A DNA stretch of 64,000 nucleotides from Maribacter dokdonensis DSW-8 (GCF_001447995.1 NZ_LDPE01000001.1:62001-126000); one strand, 5' to 3'; shown: positions 16,560 through 24,279, counted from the stretch's first letter. Program-made: numbers and translations. Notes: generated by a model from the letters alone, not told the origin.

Positions 16560-17940
16560 TTATAATATTATTTACACCTGATCTTAACTTCTTTAATTCC
16601 TCTTTTTTCCATTTCTCAATGGCTAATTCAGCTACTTCAGCCTGAGCTAGTGCTATTTTATTCAATAAAGCTGTGTTAGCGGCAATTTCTGCATCAAGCT
16701 TATTCTGGTTTTTTTCAGTAGATATTTTGATAGAAGTATTAATTTCGTCGTTGATGTCTGAAATTCTCTGTTTTTCTTTAACAAATGACTCGTGTTTTAT
16801 TCTATCCATCATATCATCGTATGGTCCAGCTTCTGCCATTAACTTAAATAAGACAGGTGCTACTTCAATGAAAATAAATAGTAATGTTATTAGCCATTTA
16901 GCCCACCACATGGCAGGTATTTTCACCTTCCACCAATTTTCAACTTCTGTATCCCATGAAGTTAGAATACTCATAGCTTCTAAATGCGCTGCGAATCCGT
17001 CATAATTTTTTGTTTTCTGCTCGTATCCTTCATTTTTTAGATCAACTGTTTTTTGTTTTGAATTTATCTGTTGATCTAATGCTTCTTTTTCTTGCTGTTT
17101 GTTAGAAAGTAAATCATTGATTCGATTTTTCTCTTCTATAATTGCATTACCCTTATTTTCGTTTAGTTCGGTGATCTTTTCTTGTAATTCAGCTATTTCT
17201 GTTCTCGCTTTATTTCTTTCTCCTTGTCTTGCACGTAGAGTATTTAATCTGCTATTGATAACGTTGGATTTCAAAGAATCATTTTTGGCTCTTATGTATT
17301 GGCTGTACGAACTATTTACTTTTTTTTGAAGTGTCTCCATTAATGAATTTTTGTTTTTTAAATCGTTCTTAAGTTCAGCTATAGAGTTTTGAAAAAATAG
17401 TCCTGCATTATTCGCTAAGTTGGTTTTATCATAAGTGAGTTTACTAATTTCGCTTTCGATTGATGTTCTTCTTTCTTTAATTTTATTTAATGCAGCAATG
17501 AAAGTAGTATCTCTATTTTTTAATTCTTCAGCCTTATCGATCTTCAATCGTTCAACGACAGTTTGTATCTCTGTTTCAAAGATTTTCAATTCAAGAGGTG
17601 TAGAGATTACAAATCCTAATAATACTGCCATAAGTAAACGTGGTGCAGCAATTTTCCATTCATCTTTAGTTATTTTTTGTGTACCATCTCCTTTTCCAAT
17701 GGTAGAAACAATATACCTATCTAAATTAAAGATTAATAAACCCCAGAATGCACCAAAAAAAATAGACGGTGTAACAGCCTTAAAAGCTGTAAAAAATGCA
17801 TAACCTCCGGCAAAGCTAGCCATTAATGCAGTGAAGACAATAGTGCCACCAACACCAAAGTATTTGGCGTGGTCAGTTGGACATTTCTTTAATATGTCAA
17901 TGTTGGCACCTGCGCACCACCAGAAAAATCTATTTATCAT
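16519..17940 (-). CDS. DUF4407 membrane/coiled-coil protein
   Basis: 473 residues. The N-terminus (MINRFFWWCAGAN) and topology fit DUF4407: hydrophobic segments at about 30-52, 58-75 and 100-118, then a long charged coiled coil at about 125-330. A membrane segment at about 347-370 (WLITLLFIFIEVAPVLF) is followed by a second charged helical tail. The family is bacterial, and its function is unknown to me. Its start overlaps the preceding kinase stop by 11 bases and its end overlaps the DUF6804-like gene by 41. In this operon it is the natural candidate for the membrane-located effector or scaffold controlled by the kinases and phosphatase (inference). Confidence 0.85.
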   Translation of the reverse strand: MINRFFWWCAGANIDILKKCPTDHAKYFGVGGTIVFTALMASFAGGYAFFTAFKAVTPSIFFGAFWGLLIFNLDRYIVSTIGKGDGTQKITKDEWKIAAPRLLMAVLLGFVISTPLELKIFETEIQTVVERLKIDKAEELKNRDTTFIAALNKIKERRTSIESEISKLTYDKTNLANNAGLFFQNSIAELKNDLKNKNSLMETLQKKVNSSYSQYIRAKNDSLKSNVINSRLNTLRARQGERNKARTEIAELQEKITELNENKGNAIIEEKNRINDLLSNKQQEKEALDQQINSKQKTVDLKNEGYEQKTKNYDGFAAHLEAMSILTSWDTEVENWWKVKIPAMWWAKWLITLLFIFIEVAPVLFKLMAEAGPYDDMMDRIKHESFVKEKQRISDINDEINTSIKISTEKNQNKLDAEIAANTALLNKIALAQAEVAELAIEKWKKEELKKLRSGVNNIINGQKKKPTSETKV

Positions 17941-19336
17941 TTGGGCTGGTTTTAGTTGTTTTAATTTTACCTAGAATGGATGTAAAGTTTAATGATTTCC
18001 AGATATTGGAACTAATTGGTTTTTTAATAGTTTCACCGAAATTATCATTTAATTCAATGAAGTTTATTTCTTCTAAATTTTCATTAAAATTTAGGTCTAG
18101 ACTGGAGTTTATTTTGTTGATTCCCAATTGTATATCTGGAAATTGCGGTATTTTAATTTTTAAGTTTGTAGTTGAATGAAATTCAGGAATGGGTACTAGA
18201 ACGCTTTCAATTAATGGTGTGGGAAATACTTTTACATTTAAGACAGCTTCTTTAGTTTCGTTAAAACCTATTGCTGTTAATTTATATTCATGGTGGTCTA
18301 AGGGTTTAACTATAGCTCTTCCAAGATGTTTTACCTCTCCAACAGCACTAATTGTAACTTTTATAGCATTTTCAACATGCCACAATAGAATTAGCTCAGC
18401 ACCTTTAATTACAACCTTTTTATTGCATGAAAATTCATGAATTGTTGGTGGTTCTAAGTATTTGTTAAATGGTTTTAAATCGTAATAGTTTGTAGTGTTT
18501 AAATATTCAATTAATATGGAAATTAGACAATCAATTTTTATGGATATTCCTTTTATATCTTGATAAACTGTTGAAGATTCAAAATTTTCAAAATCTGTTT
18601 CGGTGAATAGTAAATATTGAGTGTTCCTAACTTCATATTTATCCCAAAATTCAGGTTTTTCAGCAAGTATTAGAATTGATAAATAAATAATTAATTCGGA
18701 AAAATAATCAGCTTTCAAGGAGCATGTTCCGCCCTTAAATCTTGAAGGATGCTGGTAACCTTTAAGACCTGTTACTAATTGCTGACTACCTTCTAATTCT
18801 GGAATGCAAATTGAATCATAATCGACCAATTTTAATGCTCCCTTTTTATTGATTAGAATGTTTCCCTCTTGTAGATCGCCGTGTGATATCTCATTCTCTC
18901 TTAACGTTTTAAACATTAAGAGTAAATCCTTTGATAACTTTTTTAATACGGATGGATTATTAAGGTGTTGTTCAATAAATTCCTTTAGCAAAATACCCTC
19001 AAGCCATTCCATTCGGATGGTGTCTATTAATTCACCATTAACGAGAATCCCTTTTTTATCATAAATAAACTCTGCAAAATAACTAAGTTTTTTTGAACTC
19101 AAATAATTCGATATTTTTAAATATCGTTCTTCATTTTCATCCATAGGCACGTGCCATACTCTAAATGCCCATTTTTTAAAATTATGGGTTAATTGAAAAA
19201 CCATATTAAAACCACCTACATACACAAAGGGATTGCCATTTTTGTTAAACCTTGGTACAGCGCCTTGTAATTGTGGTATTTTTAAAAACAAATCAAGGTT
19301 TTTAATAGCAGTTATTATGTCCTGTTTGTTAGCCAT
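17930..19336 (-). CDS. Ser/Thr-kinase-like protein with C-terminal beta domain
   Basis: 468 residues. A protein-kinase-like domain (about 30-285) shows a Gly-rich VGGFNMVF loop and the catalytic HGDLQEGNIL (H152, D154, N159). DYD at 172-174 stands in place of DFG. The usual VAIK lysine position reads WAFRVW (R59). Residues about 295-395 look like an Ig-like beta sandwich (GAELILLWHVENAIKVTIS), and the last 70 residues are low complexity. The N-terminus (MANKQDIITAIKN) matches that of the second kinase at 19897, so the two are paralogs. It starts 3 bases after the PLD gene and overlaps DUF4407 by 11 bases. Confidence 0.8.
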   Translation of the reverse strand: MANKQDIITAIKNLDLFLKIPQLQGAVPRFNKNGNPFVYVGGFNMVFQLTHNFKKWAFRVWHVPMDENEERYLKISNYLSSKKLSYFAEFIYDKKGILVNGELIDTIRMEWLEGILLKEFIEQHLNNPSVLKKLSKDLLLMFKTLRENEISHGDLQEGNILINKKGALKLVDYDSICIPELEGSQQLVTGLKGYQHPSRFKGGTCSLKADYFSELIIYLSILILAEKPEFWDKYEVRNTQYLLFTETDFENFESSTVYQDIKGISIKIDCLISILIEYLNTTNYYDLKPFNKYLEPPTIHEFSCNKKVVIKGAELILLWHVENAIKVTISAVGEVKHLGRAIVKPLDHHEYKLTAIGFNETKEAVLNVKVFPTPLIESVLVPIPEFHSTTNLKIKIPQFPDIQLGINKINSSLDLNFNENLEEINFIELNDNFGETIKKPISSNIWKSLNFTSILGKIKTTKTSPNDK

Positions 19337-19339
19337 GCA

Positions 19340-19897
19340 TTAAAATTTATCAACTATATTAGAACTTGGTTTTAATACACTACTAGGTTTATTATCCCAT
19401 TTAGACATTATTTTTTCAATAGGTAATAATGCAACTTCATTATTTTTAATGGTGAAACCATATTTAGGTTTTAGTTCATTAAATTTTTCAATGAATTTAT
19501 TTGCAAGTGTTTGGTTGTTATCCAATACTAAAATATTTTCTTCATTTTTTCTTGCTTTATAAGACCAGTTATAAGATCCAGTAACTACACGGATATTATC
19601 TATTATGCAAAATTTATTATGCATAAAACTTTCTCGTAGACCATCATTTAGATTACCTATGTAGCTTACTTTTCCATTATACTTTAATAGTTCTTTAAAA
19701 TTGACTCTAGATTTTTTATTATGCTTATGATTTGCGATTATAACTTCTACATTAATACCTTCTTTTACCTTTTTAACTAAACTTTTATAGATGTCAAAAT
19801 CTGTAAACCAAGCAATACAAACCTTTATATCAAATTGGGCATTAGTGATTTGATGTATAATTTCTAAATGGATTTTGTCGAAGTAAACTTTAGTCAT
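19340..19897 (-). CDS. PLD-family nuclease-like protein, single HKD motif
   Basis: 185 residues with one complete HKD motif: H93-N-K95 with D100 in HNKFCIID, followed by the GSYNWS segment (S108, N110). A single motif per chain is typical of the Nuc/Zucchini type, which works as a dimer on nucleic acid. No signal peptide or membrane segment is seen, so it should be cytoplasmic. The last 20 residues, KWDNKPSSVLK and so on to NIVDKF, closely match the tail of the neighbouring kinase. Its ATG overlaps the kinase stop (TAATG). It is the likely nucleic-acid-cutting effector of the operon (inference). Confidence 0.85.
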   Translation of the reverse strand: MTKVYFDKIHLEIIHQITNAQFDIKVCIAWFTDFDIYKSLVKKVKEGINVEVIIANHKHNKKSRVNFKELLKYNGKVSYIGNLNDGLRESFMHNKFCIIDNIRVVTGSYNWSYKARKNEENILVLDNNQTLANKFIEKFNELKPKYGFTIKNNEVALLPIEKIMSKWDNKPSSVLKPSSNIVDKF

Positions 19898-20904
19898 TAA
19901 AATTTATTTGTAATATTTCTCTTGTTGGGATATGTCGTTGATTTTTTAATTGCTGGGTTTGGTTGACTATCCCATTTATTAAAAATATTATCTTTCAATG
20001 CCTCTTTTTTATTTACTAATAATTCCTCAATAGGTCTTAAATCTTTTATATCCGAAATCATCAATTCTTCAAGCATTTTTTCTGTCAACTCTTTAATCTC
20101 CGTATTAACAGAATTAAGGGCTAAACTAATTATCGAAGAGCTATTTGGGTTTTCAAAATCATTTTTAGAAAAAAGTAAATCTTCTGTTTCATAATAATCG
20201 CTCCATAAATTAGAGTTATCTGCAAATAGTAGTAGGGAAAGGTAAATTACCAGTTCAGAAAAATAATCCAATTGGGAGTTTACATAACTATTAGTATTTC
20301 TTGCCGGATGTTGATAGCCAGGCAATCCTTTAATAGTATCTGGCATTCCGTCCAAAGAATCAATGAACATAGAGTCATAATCTATAGCAACAAGGGAGCC
20401 ATCATCTTTAACCAAAACATTTCCATGTTGTAAATCACCGTGAGCTATATTTTGACTATGAAAATATTCAACCATATCCCTAAACCTTTTGGCTAAATCT
20501 AGAATAGCTTTGGAGTTTGAAATGTTATCGTTAATATATTCTTTTAAGGTTTTTCCATTTACCCAATCCATTAAGACTATTGGGTGTAATTTGCCATTAA
20601 CTAGAACTGCGTCATCAATATATTTGAAACTAACGAAGTAATTGCTTTTGAGTTTTTCTAAATAATTTGAAATCTCAAGAGAACGTTTTTTTGCATCACC
20701 AATATCAGCTATCCATAGTCGTATAGCCACTTTTTCCCCTGATGATTTGTGAAATGGAAATACAGTAGTGTACCCGCCGGAATATTGAACTGTTCTAGAT
20801 CCTTTTTGAATAACAGATCCACCTAATATTTCATTTGATTTGAAACTTACATTAGGGTTTCGCATAGCCGTAACTAAATCGGTTCGAGAAGGATAATTTG
20901 CCAT
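19897..20904 (-). CDS. Ser/Thr-kinase-like protein (TerY-P-type triad kinase)
   Basis: 335 residues, essentially one kinase domain plus a tail. Seen: YSGGYTTVF loop (43-49), HGDLQHGNVL (H155, D157, N162), DYD at 175-177, and GLPGYQHPA in the activation region. The ATP-anchoring position in VAIRLW is R62 rather than Lys. The C-terminal tail (from KWDSQP to NITNKF) matches that of the PLD protein. It starts 2 bases after the PP2C gene, and its stop overlaps the PLD start. Together with the PP2C-like and vWA genes it forms the three-part set known from TerY-P systems, where a vWA protein, phosphatase and kinase are encoded together. Confidence 0.87.
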   Translation of the reverse strand: MANYPSRTDLVTAMRNPNVSFKSNEILGGSVIQKGSRTVQYSGGYTTVFPFHKSSGEKVAIRLWIADIGDAKKRSLEISNYLEKLKSNYFVSFKYIDDAVLVNGKLHPIVLMDWVNGKTLKEYINDNISNSKAILDLAKRFRDMVEYFHSQNIAHGDLQHGNVLVKDDGSLVAIDYDSMFIDSLDGMPDTIKGLPGYQHPARNTNSYVNSQLDYFSELVIYLSLLLFADNSNLWSDYYETEDLLFSKNDFENPNSSSIISLALNSVNTEIKELTEKMLEELMISDIKDLRPIEELLVNKKEALKDNIFNKWDSQPNPAIKKSTTYPNKRNITNKF

Positions 20905-20906
20905 AA

Positions 20907-22052
20907 CTAAAATTTATCTGTTATTTGTTGAGAAGGATTGTTATTCTTCTTATTAACTGTTATAGTAGTATTATCCTCAGGTGAATTGATTTGTTTTGAT
21001 GAAAGAGGTGTTTCTAAGTCTTTAGTAAACCCCTTTGGGGTTTCAGTTAGGCTAAGATTGATATTTTCCGCTAATTCGTTATTTTCATTTGTTGTCTCAG
21101 CTTTTGTTTGCCTATCAGAATTTTGTTCAACAACTTCTTCATTCTTTAAGTTAGCTGATTGCTTAGGGGAATCTTTAACTTCATCTATAGATCCTTGTTT
21201 TTTTTCATTAGATTCAACCAAAGAAGTAATAGATGATTTTATGTTAATTCTTTCGTTTTCGATCAGTTCATCAATACTAGCAGTATTTTCTTCATTATAA
21301 TTAAGGTCTTTTTTTCCGTCCTCGTTGACCTCTATTATTAATATTGCACTATCATCGTTCCCTAATTTGTTATTTAGCCTTTCTTCATCTACAAATCGCT
21401 CAAAATCATTTTGACCTGTCCAAACTTTTATTTTATGAATAGCATTTTCTTTTTCATTTAAGAACCATTCCGCCAAGGCATCTGTCATTAAATAAAAAGT
21501 ACCCTCTGTAAGACTTTCTTTTAAAGTGCATTTTTCTCCTTTATGTTTTGTTCCAATACTATTTAAATAATCTGGAAAATTATCGAATTCAATTGGAGGT
21601 TGCTTTGAAGAAATAGGTATAGTGTCAACTTTGAAATCAGTAAAATTTTTTGGTACAAAAAATAGAAAACTATCGCCAAGAGCCTGGGCAGTCCAGTAAT
21701 ATTCGCTATTTTGATAAAAAAAGTTTAATCCTACAAATGTAGCTAGAGCAGATTCTCTTCGGTTAAAAGCATTTTTTGTGAACCATTTTGTCTCTGGATT
21801 TTGAACGATATTTGTAACATCTTCTAGCCATTTTTTTTGACAATGATTTATAAACTCATTATCCGTATTCCAAGTTTTATCAACCCAATTGTTAACTAAA
21901 GTTTCTGCCCAAATTTTTGGGAAAAAGGATTTGGATACACCATCAGAAATTGAAAATTTATGGTTCTCTTTATTATATGCAAATCGATCTGCACAATCAT
22001 AATATAATTCGGACTCTTTTGGTTTAATAAAACCTTTTATGGATAATTGCAT
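20907..22052 (-). CDS. PP2C-like protein phosphatase
   Basis: 381 residues. The phosphatase domain (about 1-245) shows the acidic metal-binding residues: D22 in CADRF, D37-G38 in SISDGVSKSF, G126-D127 in ALGDSF, D191 in LMTDALAEW (TDA rather than the common TDG), and D233-D234 in GNDDSAIL. All core ligands are present, so activity is plausible. Residues 250-381 are a disordered Glu/Asn/Ser-rich tail ending in QQITDKF, like the tails of the neighbouring kinase and PLD protein. It lies 20 bases after the vWA gene and 2 before the kinase. It should reverse phosphorylation by the adjacent kinases. Confidence 0.85.
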   Translation of the reverse strand: MQLSIKGFIKPKESELYYDCADRFAYNKENHKFSISDGVSKSFFPKIWAETLVNNWVDKTWNTDNEFINHCQKKWLEDVTNIVQNPETKWFTKNAFNRRESALATFVGLNFFYQNSEYYWTAQALGDSFLFFVPKNFTDFKVDTIPISSKQPPIEFDNFPDYLNSIGTKHKGEKCTLKESLTEGTFYLMTDALAEWFLNEKENAIHKIKVWTGQNDFERFVDEERLNNKLGNDDSAILIIEVNEDGKKDLNYNEENTASIDELIENERINIKSSITSLVESNEKKQGSIDEVKDSPKQSANLKNEEVVEQNSDRQTKAETTNENNELAENINLSLTETPKGFTKDLETPLSSKQINSPEDNTTITVNKKNNNPSQQITDKF

Positions 22053-22072
22053 TTACTTTTTTACTATTAGGA

Positions 22073-22927
22073 TTAAGCAATTTTATCAGTACCACCTCCT
22101 GATGATCCAAAATTGATAAATTTGATAAATAAATCTGGATCTGCATTAGAAACAAAACCTCTAGACTCAGTGCCTACCTTTAAATCCTGTTTAACGGCTG
22201 CTTGTTTATATGATTCAGGTACTTTGCTTGAAATATTAAATAAAAACTTAGCTTGATCGTCAGAAATTTCACTTTCACTTTCTGCAAATTCACAAACTTT
22301 TGCTCCTCCATCTCCTAAATGACAATTAAAAAGTAATGGATTACCATCAATAGAGTTAATACTCATTATTTCTTTTGAAACCGAAATGGATTTGCTGGTA
22401 TCTACAGAAGAACCGCCAGTGTATGGTAATCCATCAGAAATGTTGATTATTACTGGTGCTGGGTTCTCAGGTTTTTTTGTTAACCATCCATTAATTAATT
22501 CCTTTGCGAATGAAAGTGCTTCTGCCATTGGGGTTAGTCCATTAGCTACGGGTTCAATGAAAATAGGCATTTGTTCATCTATTTCAATTAAACCACCAGC
22601 CCCATCGGATACTTTTTTCTTTAAAGATTCCATTCTTATAGGACTGTCAGCAAAAGAACTTAAATAGTCAGATCTAATATCATCAACTGCTAATGAACCA
22701 CTACCTCCATAACCAATCATTGATATGAATAATCGATCCTTAACCTTTTCTCCGTCCATATTAGTGTTGATCAGCTCATTGATAGTTCTATTTATTACTA
22801 GTGCTGTAAATTCAGATTTGTTTTTTCCTTCTCCATAATTTTCCGACATAGAACCAGATTGGTCTACTAAGAAAATTATATAACCAGGAGTAGCTGAACT
22901 CCACTGCTTTGAATTTGGTTGGCTCAT
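22073..22927 (-). CDS. von Willebrand factor A domain protein (TerY-like)
   Basis: 284 residues, essentially a single vWA domain. The MIDAS metal site is complete: DQSGS at 22-26, T132 in GLTPMAEA, and D165 in NISDGLP. No signal peptide is seen, so it is cytoplasmic like TerY. It is the first gene of the seven-gene operon and should act as a metal-dependent protein-binding platform for the phosphatase and kinases. Its promoter faces the divergent nuclease gene at 23055 across a 127-bp gap that holds a palindrome. The C-terminus is Gly-rich and ends GGGTDKIA, reminiscent of the TDKF tails downstream. Confidence 0.85.
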   Translation of the reverse strand: MSQPNSKQWSSATPGYIIFLVDQSGSMSENYGEGKNKSEFTALVINRTINELINTNMDGEKVKDRLFISMIGYGGSGSLAVDDIRSDYLSSFADSPIRMESLKKKVSDGAGGLIEIDEQMPIFIEPVANGLTPMAEALSFAKELINGWLTKKPENPAPVIINISDGLPYTGGSSVDTSKSISVSKEIMSINSIDGNPLLFNCHLGDGGAKVCEFAESESEISDDQAKFLFNISSKVPESYKQAAVKQDLKVGTESRGFVSNADPDLFIKFINFGSSGGGTDKIA

Positions 22928-22992
22928 TTTATTTTTATTTATGATTAAATTTTAATTAGAGTTTAAAAGTATTTAAAGCTTTTTTTTATTTG

Positions 22993-23008
22993 TTACGGGA
23001 TTCCGTAA
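22993..23008. promoter_or_regulatory. Palindrome between divergent promoters (candidate operator)
   Basis: TTACGG at 22993-22998 and CCGTAA at 23003-23008 form a perfect inverted repeat around GATT. It is the only GC-containing island in a very AT-rich divergent intergenic region between the vWA operon and the secreted nuclease. Its position suggests a repressor or activator site for one or both. Confidence 0.5.
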
Positions 23009-23028
23009 TCGACCTAAATTTTTAATGT

Positions 23029-23036
23029 TAATTTTG
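23029..23036 (+). promoter_or_regulatory. Bacteroidetes -7 promoter element for the secreted nuclease
   Basis: TAATTTTG matches TAnnTTTG and lies 18 bases before the ATG at 23055, giving a very short leader. No clear TTG was found at the -33 position. Confidence 0.4.
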
Positions 23037-23054
23037 TTTTAACTAAAATCAACC

Positions 23055-23867
23055 ATGTTAAAAAAGCCCTGTTTTTTACTATTAATTATACTTCATTTTA
23101 CTGTATTCTCTCAAGACCAAATCAGCGTAATTTCTTGGAACATTCAAGATTTTGGTAAAACCAAAAACAGCGAAGAGTTAGATAGAATGGCAGAAATACT
23201 TCGTCATGCTGATATAGTTGCGTTACAAGAAGTGGTAGCAGGATATGGCGGGGCACAAGCGGTTGCGAAGCTTGCGGATAATCTAAATAGAAAAGGTGCA
23301 AAATGGGATTATGTGATTAGTAATCCAACCAATAGTCCTAAGTATGTAACTGAACGTTATGCGTTTATTTGGAAGACCAAAAACATTAAAATAAAGAATA
23401 GGGGAGCCTTAATTTTAGAATTGGATTCACTGGTTGATAGAGAGCCTTTCTTTCTTGATTTTTATATTAAAGAGCGTAAGCTTTCTATAATCAATTTTCA
23501 CTCTAGACCACATGATAAAAACCCGGAAAGGGAAATATTAGCAATTACCGACTATTTAAATTCAGATGATTTTCAACATCCAATAATACTTGCTGGGGAC
23601 TTTAATGTAGATCAAAAGAAAATAGCTTTTAAAGGTTTAAAAGAGCAAGGTTATACCGCAGCGGTTAAAGACGCCAAAACTACATTGAAACTCAATTGTA
23701 CCATAGACGGTTACCTAAATTATCCAATTGATAATATTTTTTATTCCGATAAAATTTTAGCTAATAAAAGTTATGCAATCGATTTTGTAAAAGCCTGTGA
23801 GAATCTAACTAGTGCAAGGGAGCTGTCTGATCATTTGCCAGTGTTTTTAAATTTTAGTTTCAAATAG
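23055..23867 (+). CDS. Secreted endonuclease/exonuclease/phosphatase family protein
   Basis: 270 residues. A signal peptide (residues 1-19, ending VFSQ) is followed by an EEP (DNase I-like) fold with its landmark motifs in order: SWNIQDF, ALQEV, NFHSRPH, LAGDFNVD, then DNIFYS and SDHLPVF near the end. All catalytic Asn, Glu, Asp and His residues appear to be present. Exported members usually degrade extracellular DNA or RNA, or cleave phosphoesters; which one cannot be told. It is transcribed away from the vWA operon and ends before a hairpin shared with the small gene at 23927. Confidence 0.87.
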   Translation: MLKKPCFLLLIILHFTVFSQDQISVISWNIQDFGKTKNSEELDRMAEILRHADIVALQEVVAGYGGAQAVAKLADNLNRKGAKWDYVISNPTNSPKYVTERYAFIWKTKNIKIKNRGALILELDSLVDREPFFLDFYIKERKLSIINFHSRPHDKNPEREILAITDYLNSDDFQHPIILAGDFNVDQKKIAFKGLKEQGYTAAVKDAKTTLKLNCTIDGYLNYPIDNIFYSDKILANKSYAIDFVKACENLTSARELSDHLPVFLNFSFK

Positions 23868-23874
23868 TGTAATA

Positions 23875-23913
23875 AAAAAGAGGAGCTAACCATATTTGAT
23901 TCGCTCTTCTTTT
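23875..23913. terminator. Bidirectional terminator
   Basis: AAAAAAGAGGAGC pairs with GCTCTTCTTTT across a 14-base loop, with one mismatch. A-rich and T-rich flanks let it serve both the nuclease gene (plus) and the short gene at 23927 (minus). Confidence 0.6.
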
Positions 23914-23926
23914 AAAACTATTACAA

Positions 23927-24091
23927 TTAATTAATTGGTGGGTCTGGTGGTGGAGGCGGAGGAGGAATATCTCCACCATCACCACAACATGCTTGTAGTT
24001 CTATTTCATGCTCTGCTAAATCTTGAGGGTCACAAGATAAAGAGGCAGCATTGAGGATTACCGTAGATAATATTATAAAAATTTTCTTCAT
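23927..24091 (-). CDS. Short exported proline-rich peptide
   Basis: 54 residues when started at the ATG at 24091 (MKKIFIILSTVILNAASLSC); an upstream ATG at 24118 would add nine unlikely residues. The N-terminus is a signal sequence. The ASLSC cysteine resembles but does not match a lipobox well, so lipoprotein status is uncertain. The mature part holds CC and GDGG and ends in a run of seven prolines, then DPPIN. I know no function. It is flanked by the terminator at 23875-23913 and a non-coding structured region upstream. Confidence 0.55.
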   Translation of the reverse strand: MKKIFIILSTVILNAASLSCDPQDLAEHEIELQACCGDGGDIPPPPPPPDPPIN

Positions 24092-24181
24092 TTTGTTTAA
24101 GATTTTTGGACATACCAATGGCTGTCCGAATTAGAAATCAGTTATGGTTTGCGACGTAAATCGCATATAAAATGAAAGGAC

Positions 24182-24279
24182 GTCTCCCAATGTTGAGAAG
24201 TAGAAATCCAAATGCGGTAGTGCCTAGCTACTTCTCAATCGGGCTATTTACCGACCGCATTTATAGATTTCCGAGAGAC
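24182..24279. ncRNA. Candidate structured RNA with H-type pseudoknot
   Basis: Stem A: TTGAGAAGTAG at 24193-24203 pairs perfectly with CTACTTCTCAA at 24228-24238, extended by CCC/GGG at 24186-24188 and 24241-24243. Stem B: AAATC plus AAATGCGGT, inside the loop of A (24204-24218), pairs with ACCGCATTT (24254-24262) plus GATTT (24266-24270). A closing helix GTCTC (24182-24186) with GAGAC (24275-24279) surrounds both. The order A-B-A'-B' is a pseudoknot, or two mutually exclusive hairpins. The strand is unknown, and no known RNA family was recognised. Confidence 0.45.

Noticed and set aside
16203..17940. Frameshift splitting one membrane protein into DUF4407 and DUF6804-like frames
   Set aside because: The two products have separate start regions and complete, unrelated family patterns, so they are two overlapping genes.
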